Shown: positions 1 to 7,713 of the stretch, one piece after another
Layout: each line of letters starts with the position of its first letter
Numbering within the stretch: position 1 is the first letter of the stretch
Assembly: GCF_001553265.1 (NCBI RefSeq)
Contig: NZ_KQ960644.1
Coordinates: 1-54,616 of the forward strand
From: Prevotella sp. DNF00663
GTDB lineage: Bacteria; Bacteroidota; Bacteroidia; Bacteroidales; Bacteroidaceae
Length of the DNA stretch: 54,616 bases
Direction: 5' to 3'
The notes under the pieces: model-generated
What the model saw: the letters and a program-made list of their open reading frames with translations, nothing else
Databases searched by the model: none
Told to the model about the DNA's origin: nothing
Translations under genes and position numbers: made by a program

Positions 1-36
1 CAAGTTATTAATTTGCATTTTGACACACCCTCTTCT
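1..36. mobile_element. End of a second MITE/IS copy (partial, runs off the window)
   Basis: These 36 bases match, as reverse complement, the first 36 bases of the MITE at 19655-19842, including its terminal inverted repeat. The rest of this copy lies left of the window, so it cannot be told whether it is another MITE or a full insertion sequence. It ends 8 bp beyond the stop codon of the decayed thioesterase gene. Confidence 0.8.
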
Positions 37-44
37 GTTCGTCT

Positions 45-327
45 TTAGAATTCTATATCTACGTCTTTTCGGTATCCACTCGATGTAAAGACGCAGAGAA
101 GTTCATTATCTTCATTCGTAATCCTTACTTCTGCAAACGGCATACGATGATGGTTGACAAGTTCTTTAGCCTCTGCATATCCCCCCTTGACATACGCCCC
201 CAGCATTTAAATGATTGGGCGTCACTTTCATTCTTACGCGGGCATATCCCTCCTTTAATTCAAGCAACTCTGCACCTACGAGAGCTGCAAATTTATCTTT
301 TGCAAAGAAGCCTTTTAGTTTTTCCAT
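45..327 (-). pseudogene. PaaI-like hotdog thioesterase, internal deletion
   Basis: Reading from ATG at 327 gives the N-terminal half of a PaaI-type acyl-CoA thioesterase: MEKLKGFFAKDKFAALVGAE, then a segment ending NHLNAGGVCQGG. The hotdog family motif is NxxGxxHGG-like, and here the helix that should follow it is missing. The frame runs into TAA three codons later. In another frame the usual C-terminal half resumes (YAEAKELVNHHR, then FAEVRITNEDNELLCVF) and stops at 45. The open sequence is 94 codons against about 135-140 for the family, so roughly 45 codons are lost together with a frameshift at about 180-190. A sequencing error alone would not remove so many codons. I infer the enzyme is dead. 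Confidence 0.75.
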
Positions 328-507
328 TGTTTTATTTATATATAGTAGTGTGATTCAACGGTTGTGTAGAATCATTGTTGGCGAAGTTAGAAAGAAAAAG
401 TGAGATAATTCTTTCTGTCCTGAAAATAGTATGATAAGATAGATGAGTGGCCATTTGGCTAGCCTAAAAGTTTTGATTAACATTGAGATTGTTTGATGGC
501 TTTTCCG

Positions 508-515
508 TAAATTTG
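508..515 (+). promoter_or_regulatory. -7 box for the B3/4 gene, almost leaderless
   Basis: TAAATTTG fits the Bacteroidota -7 consensus TAnnTTTG. The G is only 4 nt from the ATG at 520, so the transcript would start at or next to the start codon. Confidence 0.55.
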
Positions 516-519
516 CAGT

Positions 520-1185
520 ATGAAGATAATCGTAGGGAAAGAAATAGAACAAGTATGTCCGCAGTTTGTGGGAGTATATGTCGAGGCACAGGTGGTTAAC
601 ACTGCTTATTGCCAACCTCTTTGGGATGAAATCAATCAATTAGGTGAACACTTTCGAGCAACATTGACGACCGAACAACTGAAAGATATAAGCGGCATTG
701 CAGCCACTCGGAAAGTTTATAGAGCCTGCGGAAAGGATCCTTCGCGCTACCGTCCGGCTGCAGAAGCACTCGTTAGACGTTTATTACAGTCGAAAGAACT
801 TTATCAAATCGATACGTTGGTCGACTTGATAAACCTTGCCAGCATGTCTTTCGGTTACAGTATAGGAGGCTTCGATGCCGATAAATTTGTAGGCGACACA
901 CTGCAATTAGGTGTCGGTCGCGAGGGCGAACCATACGAAGGAATAGGTCGCGGAATGATTAATATAGCCGGATTACCCGTTTATCGCGATGAAATAGGTG
1001 GAGTAGGTACACCCACCAGCGACCATGAACGGACGAAAATCAGCATTAATACATGTCACCTTGCCGTTATTATTAACGGTTATGATGGTGATGAGAAGCG
1101 TGTACAGGATAATGCCGAGTTCATTCAGAAACTACTGCGCAAGTATGCTGAGAGCGATGGTGGGAGTTACTTCCTTTTTCGTTAG
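520..1185 (+). CDS. B3/4 domain protein
   Basis: A 221-residue cytoplasmic protein with the B3/4 tRNA-editing-like fold found in the phenylalanyl-tRNA synthetase beta chain and in free-standing homologues (COG3382 type). Supporting segments are ISGIAATRKVYRACGKDPSRY near residues 58-78 and the glycine-rich FGYSIGGFDADK near 111-122. Length matches the free-standing family (about 220-230). The function of these stand-alone proteins is not firmly known; binding or editing of aminoacylated substrates is a family-based inference. The start is set by a -7 box just upstream, so the mRNA may be leaderless. The 3' end overlaps the convergent YitT gene by 4 bp. Confidence 0.85.
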   Translation: MKIIVGKEIEQVCPQFVGVYVEAQVVNTAYCQPLWDEINQLGEHFRATLTTEQLKDISGIAATRKVYRACGKDPSRYRPAAEALVRRLLQSKELYQIDTLVDLINLASMSFGYSIGGFDADKFVGDTLQLGVGREGEPYEGIGRGMINIAGLPVYRDEIGGVGTPTSDHERTKISINTCHLAVIINGYDGDEKRVQDNAEFIQKLLRKYAESDGGSYFLFR

Positions 1186-2090
1186 GCTTTCGTCTTTTGA
1201 AATTTAGACATTCCGGTCTTGAATTTATCAAAACCATTTCCATATACTCCGATGACATTACTTTGTGAAACGAATGCCGATGGGTCTATCTCGTTGATGA
1301 TATGGAAGATGACTCCCGACTCTCTTTTCTTGGCTAGGATAAATAACATCTTTACTTCATGACCGGAATAGAAGCCATGTGCATCTATGACTGTGGCACC
1401 ACGACGGGGTGAAACATTGATACGGCTTGCTATCTCTTTGTATTTATCCGAGATAATAAAGAACTGTACGGAGCGTCGCATGCTATTGACAACTTGGTCA
1501 ATACAAAATGCTGTCACCCACAGAACCACGTAACCGTAAATCACTTGTTCGAAGTTGTGGAACACAAAATAGCTCGACGAGATGATGAAAATGTCACACA
1601 TCATGATGACACGTCCCAAGGATATGTCTTTGTATTTATTGATGATGGTTGCAACAATATCTGTTCCGCCAGTGCTACCATTGAAAGAGAAGCTAAGACC
1701 AATACCACTTCCGCAGAAGATAGCTCCAATAATACTAGCCATGAAAGGCTGGTTTTCTAGCAAATGTACATGAACACAATTCCTAAAGAAAGCTGTTGAG
1801 ACGGTCAAGACAAATACTGCATAGATAGTCTTCATACAAAATTTCAACCCTAATACGCGTAGTGCGATAGCTAATAAAATTGCATTTAGGGTGAAATAAG
1901 TATACTGTACTGGGATTCCAAGTCCCCAATAAAGAACAGAAGCAATACCGGGTACACCATTGGTTGTAATGTTGTTGGGGAGTAGGAAAATTGTCCATCC
2001 CATTACATAAGATACCATTCCGATTAGAATCATGAGATAGTCTTTAATCTCATTGGTAACAGCACGTCTGTCAGTTCTTAACATCATCAT
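1182..2090 (-). CDS. YitT family membrane protein
   Basis: A 302-residue protein with five or six hydrophobic segments in the first about 200 residues (starting YLMILIGMVSYVMGWTIFLL) and a soluble C-terminal DUF2179 domain (about 225-290, with RGATVIDAHGFYSG). This is the YitT/DUF161-DUF2179 arrangement; usual length is 280-300. The substrate and function of the family are unknown, although a transporter-like role is often assumed. A -7 box (CAAAGTTA on the plus strand) lies at 2151-2158, giving a leader of about 55 nt. It converges on the B3/4 gene. Confidence 0.9.
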   Translation of the reverse strand: MMMLRTDRRAVTNEIKDYLMILIGMVSYVMGWTIFLLPNNITTNGVPGIASVLYWGLGIPVQYTYFTLNAILLAIALRVLGLKFCMKTIYAVFVLTVSTAFFRNCVHVHLLENQPFMASIIGAIFCGSGIGLSFSFNGSTGGTDIVATIINKYKDISLGRVIMMCDIFIISSSYFVFHNFEQVIYGYVVLWVTAFCIDQVVNSMRRSVQFFIISDKYKEIASRINVSPRRGATVIDAHGFYSGHEVKMLFILAKKRESGVIFHIINEIDPSAFVSQSNVIGVYGNGFDKFKTGMSKFQKTKA

Positions 2091-2150
2091 TTCAATATGC
2101 TATAAGTTGTTTATCTTGGCTAGTCAGTGTTTCATGCTATAAAGACGGTG

Positions 2151-2158
2151 CAAAGTTA
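2151..2158 (-). promoter_or_regulatory. -7 box for yitT
   Basis: CAAAGTTA on the plus strand reads TAACTTTG on the minus strand, a perfect TAnnTTTG, about 60 nt before the start codon of the YitT gene. Confidence 0.5.
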
Positions 2159-2241
2159 CACTATTTTTGATTTATCCACTCTTATGTGCCCCTTTTTTTC
2201 TTCATTATCGGCTACTTTGTATTTTTATTGAAAATATATTG

Positions 2242-2329
2242 ATTTACTGCAGAGGCTTGATAGTATTTCTGCCTTGTTGTTTCAGTTTTGCTGATTGGGC
2301 TTTTCAGAATTGTTGCCTCGGCTTTGCAG
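2242..2329 (+). repeat. 88-bp element, copy A (4 x 22 bp)
   Basis: Four tandem degenerate 22-bp units, starting at 2242, 2264, 2286 and 2308. Each has YTG at unit positions 6-8 and ends TAG (unit 1) or CAG (units 2-4). It is the main content of the 388-bp gap between the divergent yitT and pantothenate kinase genes. The rest of the gap holds the two promoters and AT-rich sequence. Neither 22 nor 88 is a multiple of three and no ORF follows it, so it is not coding. Confidence 0.75.
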
Positions 2330-2446
2330 CGCATTAGTCGACGAATAGACCTGTTGGCAAGTAGACGAGTTTGGGGTGTGAAGTGCTGTGTTTTCCACTT
2401 CTATAGTTTATGAGTTTTGCTACCACTATAATTCATTTAAATTGTT

Positions 2447-2454
2447 TATCTTTG
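2447..2454 (+). promoter_or_regulatory. -7 box of the cobalamin operon
   Basis: TATCTTTG, a perfect match to TAnnTTTG, ends 24 nt before the start codon of the pantothenate kinase gene. No cobalamin riboswitch (B12 box) was recognised between here and the start codon or upstream. Confidence 0.6.
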
Positions 2455-2478
2455 TAGCGACAACACAAATATGAAGTA

Positions 2479-3309
2479 ATGAAGAAAATCGTAATAGGCA
2501 TTGATGTAGGTATTAGTACTACAAAGATTGTTGGTGTTGATAGTAGTAGGATGGTTATCAACCCTTTTCGTATCAAAGCTACCGACCCTGTGACAAGTCT
2601 CTATGGAGCATTTGGTAAGTATCTCTACGATAATAAGATAGAACTAAACGACGTAGAACAAGTGATGCTCACCGGTGTTGGGGCAGCATATATCAACAGT
2701 CCTATTTACGGGTTGCCCACCAGTAAGAGTCAAGAGTTTATAGCCGATGGGTTGGGAGCGCGGTATGAGAGTAAGCTCGACCGCATGATAGTGGTGAGTA
2801 TGGGTACAGGTACGAGTCTTGTTATGTGCGATGGCGATGATATTCGCCATATTGGCGGTATTGGTATTGGGGGGGGGACGCTTCAAGGGCTAAGTCGTAT
2901 CATGCTGAAGACCGATGATATTAAGCAGGTGGCAAGCCTAGCTATGCAGGGTGATATTAGTAAAATCAATCTGTTGATAGGCGATATTAGCGCACGTCCA
3001 CTTCCCGGCCTGCCTATGAATGCAACTGCATCGCTCTTCAGTAATGCCAAGGCTAATGCCAGTAGAGAAGATATTGCTATCGGACTTATTTGTATGGTAC
3101 TACAGTCTATTGGTAGTGCCAGCATCCTTTCAAGCCTTGGTAGCGGTATCAAGGACTTTGTGATGATTGGCAACCTTACACTGTTGCCACAATGCAAAGA
3201 AGTGTATCCGGGGTTGGAGAAACTCTACGGAGTACATTTTAGGATTCCTAAGTACAGTGAGTTCTGTACAGCCATTGGCGCAGCACTTGATTATATGGAT
3301 AAGAAGTAA
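2479..3309 (+). CDS. coaW: Type II pantothenate kinase
   Basis: A 276-residue kinase of the ASKHA fold that phosphorylates pantothenate, the first step of coenzyme A synthesis. The phosphate-1 loop is GIDVGISTTK (residues 7-16) and the second glycine motif is VSMGTGTS near 110-117, followed by GGIGIGGGTLQG. The length and the C-terminal IGAALDYM fit the type II (Fumble/CoaW) family. It is the first gene of the corrin operon: only 5 nt separate its stop from the next start. Why a CoA gene leads a cobalamin operon is not known; BadF-type activators share the fold but lack this signature set. Confidence 0.85.
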   Translation: MKKIVIGIDVGISTTKIVGVDSSRMVINPFRIKATDPVTSLYGAFGKYLYDNKIELNDVEQVMLTGVGAAYINSPIYGLPTSKSQEFIADGLGARYESKLDRMIVVSMGTGTSLVMCDGDDIRHIGGIGIGGGTLQGLSRIMLKTDDIKQVASLAMQGDISKINLLIGDISARPLPGLPMNATASLFSNAKANASREDIAIGLICMVLQSIGSASILSSLGSGIKDFVMIGNLTLLPQCKEVYPGLEKLYGVHFRIPKYSEFCTAIGAALDYMDKK

Positions 3310-3314
3310 GCTTT

Positions 3315-4724
3315 ATGAGCAATGGAAAAATTATCATCGCCGGTATTGGTCCGGGTAGTAAAGACGATATAACCCCAGCTGTGCTTGATGCAGTTCATGT
3401 TTCCGATGTTATTGTAGGATACAAATACTATTTTCAGTTTATCGCTCCATATCTCCGAGAAGGTGTGTCGTGTATTGATACCGGAATGAAAAAAGAGCGC
3501 GAACGCGCTCGAATGGCTTTTGAGGAAGCCGAGAAAGGATTGACGGTTTGCGTGATTTCTAGTGGAGATGCCGGTATATATGGCATGGCTCCGCTTATTT
3601 TAGAAATGAAACGGGAGCGTAGTAGTAACGTAGAGGTGGTGTCGTGTCCGGGTGTGAGTGCCTTTCAGAAGGCAGCTTCCTTACTCGGTGCTCCTATGGG
3701 ACATGACTTTTGTGTCATCTCGTTAAGCGACTTGATGACTCCATGGCATCTTATTGAGCGCCGAATCATTGCTGTGGCACAAGCTGATTTCGTTACAGCT
3801 GTATACAACCCTAAAAGTAATGGCCGTTATTGGCAGTTATATAGATTGATTGAACTGTTCCTAAAGAATGGCCGAAATGCTGATACACCGGTTGGATATG
3901 TGCGTCAAGCCGGTCGACCGGAGCAATCTGTACATCTGACAACGCTTGGTGAATTCAATCCTGAAAAGGTGGATATGTTCACTATTGTCATCATTGGCAA
4001 CAGTCAAACCTATCAATGGGGAGAGAGCATGATAACCCCTCGTGGATATTATCAAGCCAATGAAGCATCTGAAGACAAACTTGGTAGGCAGATCATGATT
4101 AAAAGTTTCCAGACGATTGCTAGCGAACTTAAAGATAAGGATATACCACTTGACCATCAATGGGCATTGCTCCATGCCATCCATACCACTGCCGACTTTG
4201 ATATGGAGGATATTCTTTATACCGATAAAGGAGCTGTAGAGACGCTTTATAATGGGATTGTAGATGGTCGGATTGATACGATTGTCACCGACGTGACGAT
4301 GGTAAAGAGTGGCATTCGCAAAGGAGCTTTGGCTCGACTGGGCGTCAATGTACTGTGTTATTTGGACGATTCGCGTGTCAAGGAAATGGCAGAGAAAGAG
4401 GGAATAACCCGTACTCAGGCCGGTATTAGACTAGCTGTGGTCGAGCATCCGCATGCTCTTTTCGCATTTGGCAATGCACCTACGGCATTGATGGAACTTT
4501 GTTCGCTGATGCGTCATGGTAAAGCTCGGCCGTCGGGTATAGTTGCTGCCCCTGTTGGATTTGTACATGTGTGTGAGAGTAAGCACATGGTAAAGACCTT
4601 TCAAGAAGTCCCGAAACTGATAGTAGAGGGGCGAAAAGGCGGAAGTAATTTAGCTGCGACGCTTTGTAATGCTATTCTCTGCTTTGACGATGCTGCACAA
4701 TTGCGACCGGGTAGAGATTTGTAG
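3315..4724 (+). CDS. cobJ-cbiC: Precorrin-3B C17-methyltransferase / precorrin-8X methylmutase fusion
   Basis: Two corrin-ring enzymes in one 469-residue chain. Residues 1-240 are CobJ/CbiH, an S-adenosylmethionine-dependent tetrapyrrole methyltransferase that methylates C17 with ring contraction: GIGPGSKDDITPA at 7-19, SSGDAGIYGMA near 84-94, then CPGVSAFQKAASLLGAPMGHD. Residues about 255-469 are CbiC/CobH, which moves a methyl group from C11 to C12; the expected catalytic histidine lies in HAIHTTAD (about 287-294), with TDVTMVKSGI following. Both halves look intact and of normal length. The next gene starts 26 nt downstream in the same operon. The same fusion occurs in other Bacteroidales, from memory. 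Confidence 0.92.
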   Translation: MSNGKIIIAGIGPGSKDDITPAVLDAVHVSDVIVGYKYYFQFIAPYLREGVSCIDTGMKKERERARMAFEEAEKGLTVCVISSGDAGIYGMAPLILEMKRERSSNVEVVSCPGVSAFQKAASLLGAPMGHDFCVISLSDLMTPWHLIERRIIAVAQADFVTAVYNPKSNGRYWQLYRLIELFLKNGRNADTPVGYVRQAGRPEQSVHLTTLGEFNPEKVDMFTIVIIGNSQTYQWGESMITPRGYYQANEASEDKLGRQIMIKSFQTIASELKDKDIPLDHQWALLHAIHTTADFDMEDILYTDKGAVETLYNGIVDGRIDTIVTDVTMVKSGIRKGALARLGVNVLCYLDDSRVKEMAEKEGITRTQAGIRLAVVEHPHALFAFGNAPTALMELCSLMRHGKARPSGIVAAPVGFVHVCESKHMVKTFQEVPKLIVEGRKGGSNLAATLCNAILCFDDAAQLRPGRDL

Positions 4725-4750
4725 AACTTTTCAATTCATCTTATAAACGC

Positions 4751-5956
4751 ATGAGATTCATCGTTATCGGACTTTCAGATTCGCCTAGTTTTGAGTTGCC
4801 GGTTGCTGCTTTACAAGCAATTGAAACCGCTAAAGTGTTCTCTGGGGGAAAGCGTCACCATGAGCTGGTACAACATTTGTTGCCCATGGATGCTATCTGG
4901 ATAGATATTGTAGCCCCGATGACAATGGTCTTTGATGAGTATGAGAGCGTCAGCAATGAAATGCGGGTCGATGAGATAGTAGTGTTTGTTTCCAATGATC
5001 CCTTGTTTTATGGTTTTGCCAATACTATTAAGCGCTTGAAGCCTGATGCCGAAATACAGCTATATCCCTATTTTAATAGTCTACAAATGTTGGCTCATCG
5101 GCTCGTGATGCCTTATCATGACATGCGAATCGTGAGTTTGACCGGGCGCCCTTGGCATGAATTTGACCGTGCCTTGATAGAACGAAGTCTGAAAATGGGC
5201 GTGTTGACCGACCGGGAACATACACCGGCAGCGATTGCCACACGTATGTTGGAATATGGTTTTGACGGATATGTGATGTCGGTTGGGGAACATTTGGGAC
5301 ATCCCGATAAGGAACGAGTTCGTAGTTTTGCATTGGAAGACGCTGTAAGGCATGAGTTTGAATATCCTAATTGCCTGATACTTCATGCTGATGACGATGC
5401 TGTGCCACAGCGTGAATATGGTATTGAGGAACAACGTTTTGCCCTTTTGGATGGTCGAGTCAATATGATAACGAAGATGCCGATTCGGTTGTTGTCGCTC
5501 CAAGCACTACATCTACGTAGCCATCAGGTGTTTTGGGATATAGGGTTCTGTACAGGGAGTGTCAGCATTGAAGCCAAGTTGCAATTCCCGCATTTACATG
5601 TTGTGAGTTTCGAGATTCGCCCCAAATGTGAGAAAATATTGCAAGAAAATCAAAGGCGATTCCATTGTCCGGGCATTACGGCGGTGATGGGCGATTTCAT
5701 GAAAGTGGATTTAGCCAATTTTCCTGCTCCCGATGCCGTGTTTATAGGTGGACATGGTGGACGCTTAAAGGAAATATTGAATCGTGTTTATCTGCTATTA
5801 CCGGTTGGAGCACATGTTGTTATGAATAGCGTCACATCGCAAAGTTTCGATTTGTTCAATGAAGCTGCTACAGAGTTAAGGATGCATACCATATCTCCAA
5901 TGCGACTCACAGTAGACAATCATAATCCAATTTATATTTTATCAGCAACGAAATGA
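4751..5956 (+). CDS. cobL: Precorrin-6Y C5,15-methyltransferase (decarboxylating), CbiE-CbiT fusion
   Basis: A 401-residue fusion of CbiE (residues 1-200, tetrapyrrole methylase; FVSNDPLFYGFANTI near 78-92) and CbiT (about 210-401, Rossmann methyltransferase). Together they methylate C5 and C15 and remove the acetate carboxyl from ring C. The CbiT SAM loop reads WDIGFCTGSVSIEA where many homologues have WDIGAGTGSVSIE, so two small residues are replaced by FC; the glycines that matter are kept. The stop overlaps the next start by 4 nt (ATGA), which points to translational coupling. Confidence 0.92.
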   Translation: MRFIVIGLSDSPSFELPVAALQAIETAKVFSGGKRHHELVQHLLPMDAIWIDIVAPMTMVFDEYESVSNEMRVDEIVVFVSNDPLFYGFANTIKRLKPDAEIQLYPYFNSLQMLAHRLVMPYHDMRIVSLTGRPWHEFDRALIERSLKMGVLTDREHTPAAIATRMLEYGFDGYVMSVGEHLGHPDKERVRSFALEDAVRHEFEYPNCLILHADDDAVPQREYGIEEQRFALLDGRVNMITKMPIRLLSLQALHLRSHQVFWDIGFCTGSVSIEAKLQFPHLHVVSFEIRPKCEKILQENQRRFHCPGITAVMGDFMKVDLANFPAPDAVFIGGHGGRLKEILNRVYLLLPVGAHVVMNSVTSQSFDLFNEAATELRMHTISPMRLTVDNHNPIYILSATK

Positions 5957-7713
5957 AAATAGCTATCATCCCTATATCAGCTCAAGGTAGAGCCATTGCC
6001 GACAAGCTAAAAGTAGAGTTACAGGGCGAAATTATAGTACGTGAAAGCGTAGGACGAGTTTTTCATGACTTTGATGCCTTTGTGTTTATTGGTGCCATGG
6101 GTATTTGTGTGCGTACGATAGCTCCTTTTGTGGAAGATAAACATACAGATCCGGCTGTAATTTGTATTGACAGCATGGGCAATAATGTCATCAGTGTGTT
6201 GAGTGGACATGTGGGTGGTGCGAACAAACTGACCCATGAGATTGCTGGAATGCTTGGCACTATGCCGGTCGTAACTACGCAAAGCGATTATGAAGGACTT
6301 TGGCCGTTGGATACATTGGCTAGACAGTTTGGTTGGACAGCCTCCAAAACGGAACTTAATGACTGTATTTTTGCCTTTACGAACCATAAACCGACGGCCT
6401 TACTCTTGGAGGTGAAAGATAGAGGAACAGAGTATTTAGAGCGTACTTGTCCTGATTTTGTGGATATTTATTATTGTTCGGAAGATATTGATACCTCTCG
6501 CTATGCTCTCATTTTGTCGGTTAGTTACCGGCAACAGCCTGTTGTTACTGATAATTTGACGCTAAATTATATACCTCGTTGTGTACATGTGGGATTGGGT
6601 TTGGCTCATCAAGCACAACCAACAGAGCAAATTCTTGATGAAATTTGGAGTGCTTTGTTGCGTCACAATGTTTCTCATGATGCTATTATAGACTTGAATA
6701 CAATAGATGTAAAGGCCGATGAGCCGGTTGTTGCTGTATTGGAAGAAACGTATCCCTTTCATTTCTATACGGCTGAAGAGCTACAGAAGATAGATGTTCC
6801 TAATGGGAGTAAAGTGGTAGCTAAACATGTAGGTACGCCCAGTGTGAGTGAGGCTTCGGCATTATTGGCTGCAAGTGGGGGGCAACTTGTTGTGGAAAAG
6901 CAGAAAGGTGAGAAGTGGACATTGGCGGTAGCAGTTGATGTGGCTTTTCAACGTGGTGCGCATATTGAGTTTGTAGGAGCAGGGCCGGGCGATCCTGATT
7001 TGATTTCTGTTCGGGGACGCAATCTCCTTGAAACGGCCGATTTGATACTCTATGCAGGTAGCTTGGTACCTAAAGCGGTGGTAAGTTGCGCTAAAGCAGG
7101 GGCGACGGTGAGGAGCAGTGCTGATTTAGACCTTGAAGAGCAGGTGGAATTGATGCAGAATTTCTACCAAAAAGGAAAGCAAATAGTGCGTCTGCATACC
7201 GGAGACCCTTGTTTGTATGGGGCTATTCAGGAGCAAATGGCTTTGCTTGATAAGGCTCATATGAATTATCATATAACACCGGGAATTAGTGCTTTTCAAG
7301 CGGCGGCGGCAGAGTTGCGTTCTCAATTTACCATTCCGCAGAAGACACAGACGATCATTCTAACCCGTGGAGAGGGGAGAACCCCTATGCCTGAAAAAGA
7401 AAAGCTACACATGTTGGCTCACAGTCAAAGTACAATGTGCATCTATTTGAGTGCGACACTCGTAGATGAAGTGCAGAAAGAATTGTTAATGGAATATCCG
7501 GCTGAGACTCCTGTTGCAGCTTGTTATCGTTTGACATGGCCTGAACAGAAAATTTTTAGAGGTCAGTTGAAGGATTTGGCAAAGATAGTAAAGGACAATC
7601 GGCTGACACTTGATACATTGTTGGTAGTAGGAGAAGCCATTGGTAACAGGTCAGGATTGAGTGAATTATATTCTAGTCATTTCACCCATTTGTTCAGAAA
7701 TGCAAAATCCTGA
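5953..7713 (+). CDS. cbiG-cobM: Cobalt-precorrin-5A hydrolase / precorrin-4 C11-methyltransferase fusion
   Basis: A 586-residue protein. The first about 335 residues are CbiG, which opens the lactone and releases a two-carbon fragment: GAMGICVRTIAPFVEDKHTD and SVLSGHVGGANKLTHEIA are diagnostic. The C-terminal CbiG subdomain begins VGLGLAHQAQ, without the GCRRG-like motif seen in many homologues. Residues about 337-586 are CobM/CbiF: FVGAGPGDPDLISVRGRN, then RLHTGDPCLYGAIQEQM and TPGISAFQAAAAELR. CbiG is a marker of the cobalt-early (anaerobic) route. It overlaps its upstream neighbour by 4 nt and probably its downstream neighbour by 14 nt. Confidence 0.92.
   Translation: MKIAIIPISAQGRAIADKLKVELQGEIIVRESVGRVFHDFDAFVFIGAMGICVRTIAPFVEDKHTDPAVICIDSMGNNVISVLSGHVGGANKLTHEIAGMLGTMPVVTTQSDYEGLWPLDTLARQFGWTASKTELNDCIFAFTNHKPTALLLEVKDRGTEYLERTCPDFVDIYYCSEDIDTSRYALILSVSYRQQPVVTDNLTLNYIPRCVHVGLGLAHQAQPTEQILDEIWSALLRHNVSHDAIIDLNTIDVKADEPVVAVLEETYPFHFYTAEELQKIDVPNGSKVVAKHVGTPSVSEASALLAASGGQLVVEKQKGEKWTLAVAVDVAFQRGAHIEFVGAGPGDPDLISVRGRNLLETADLILYAGSLVPKAVVSCAKAGATVRSSADLDLEEQVELMQNFYQKGKQIVRLHTGDPCLYGAIQEQMALLDKAHMNYHITPGISAFQAAAAELRSQFTIPQKTQTIILTRGEGRTPMPEKEKLHMLAHSQSTMCIYLSATLVDEVQKELLMEYPAETPVAACYRLTWPEQKIFRGQLKDLAKIVKDNRLTLDTLLVVGEAIGNRSGLSELYSSHFTHLFRNAKS

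Noticed and set aside
147..403. Two short plus-strand frames at the left end
   Set aside because: They are antisense to the decayed thioesterase.
2242..2329. The 22-bp arrays as CRISPR
   Set aside because: Units follow each other without spacers, are only 22 bp and degenerate, and no cas genes are present.
2330..2478. Cobalamin riboswitch before the corrin operon
   Set aside because: I could not find a B12 box or the paired core; a covariance search would be needed to be certain.
7661..7699. Earlier start for CobK-CbiD
   Set aside because: It would overlap the upstream gene by 53 nt and adds residues not typical of CobK.
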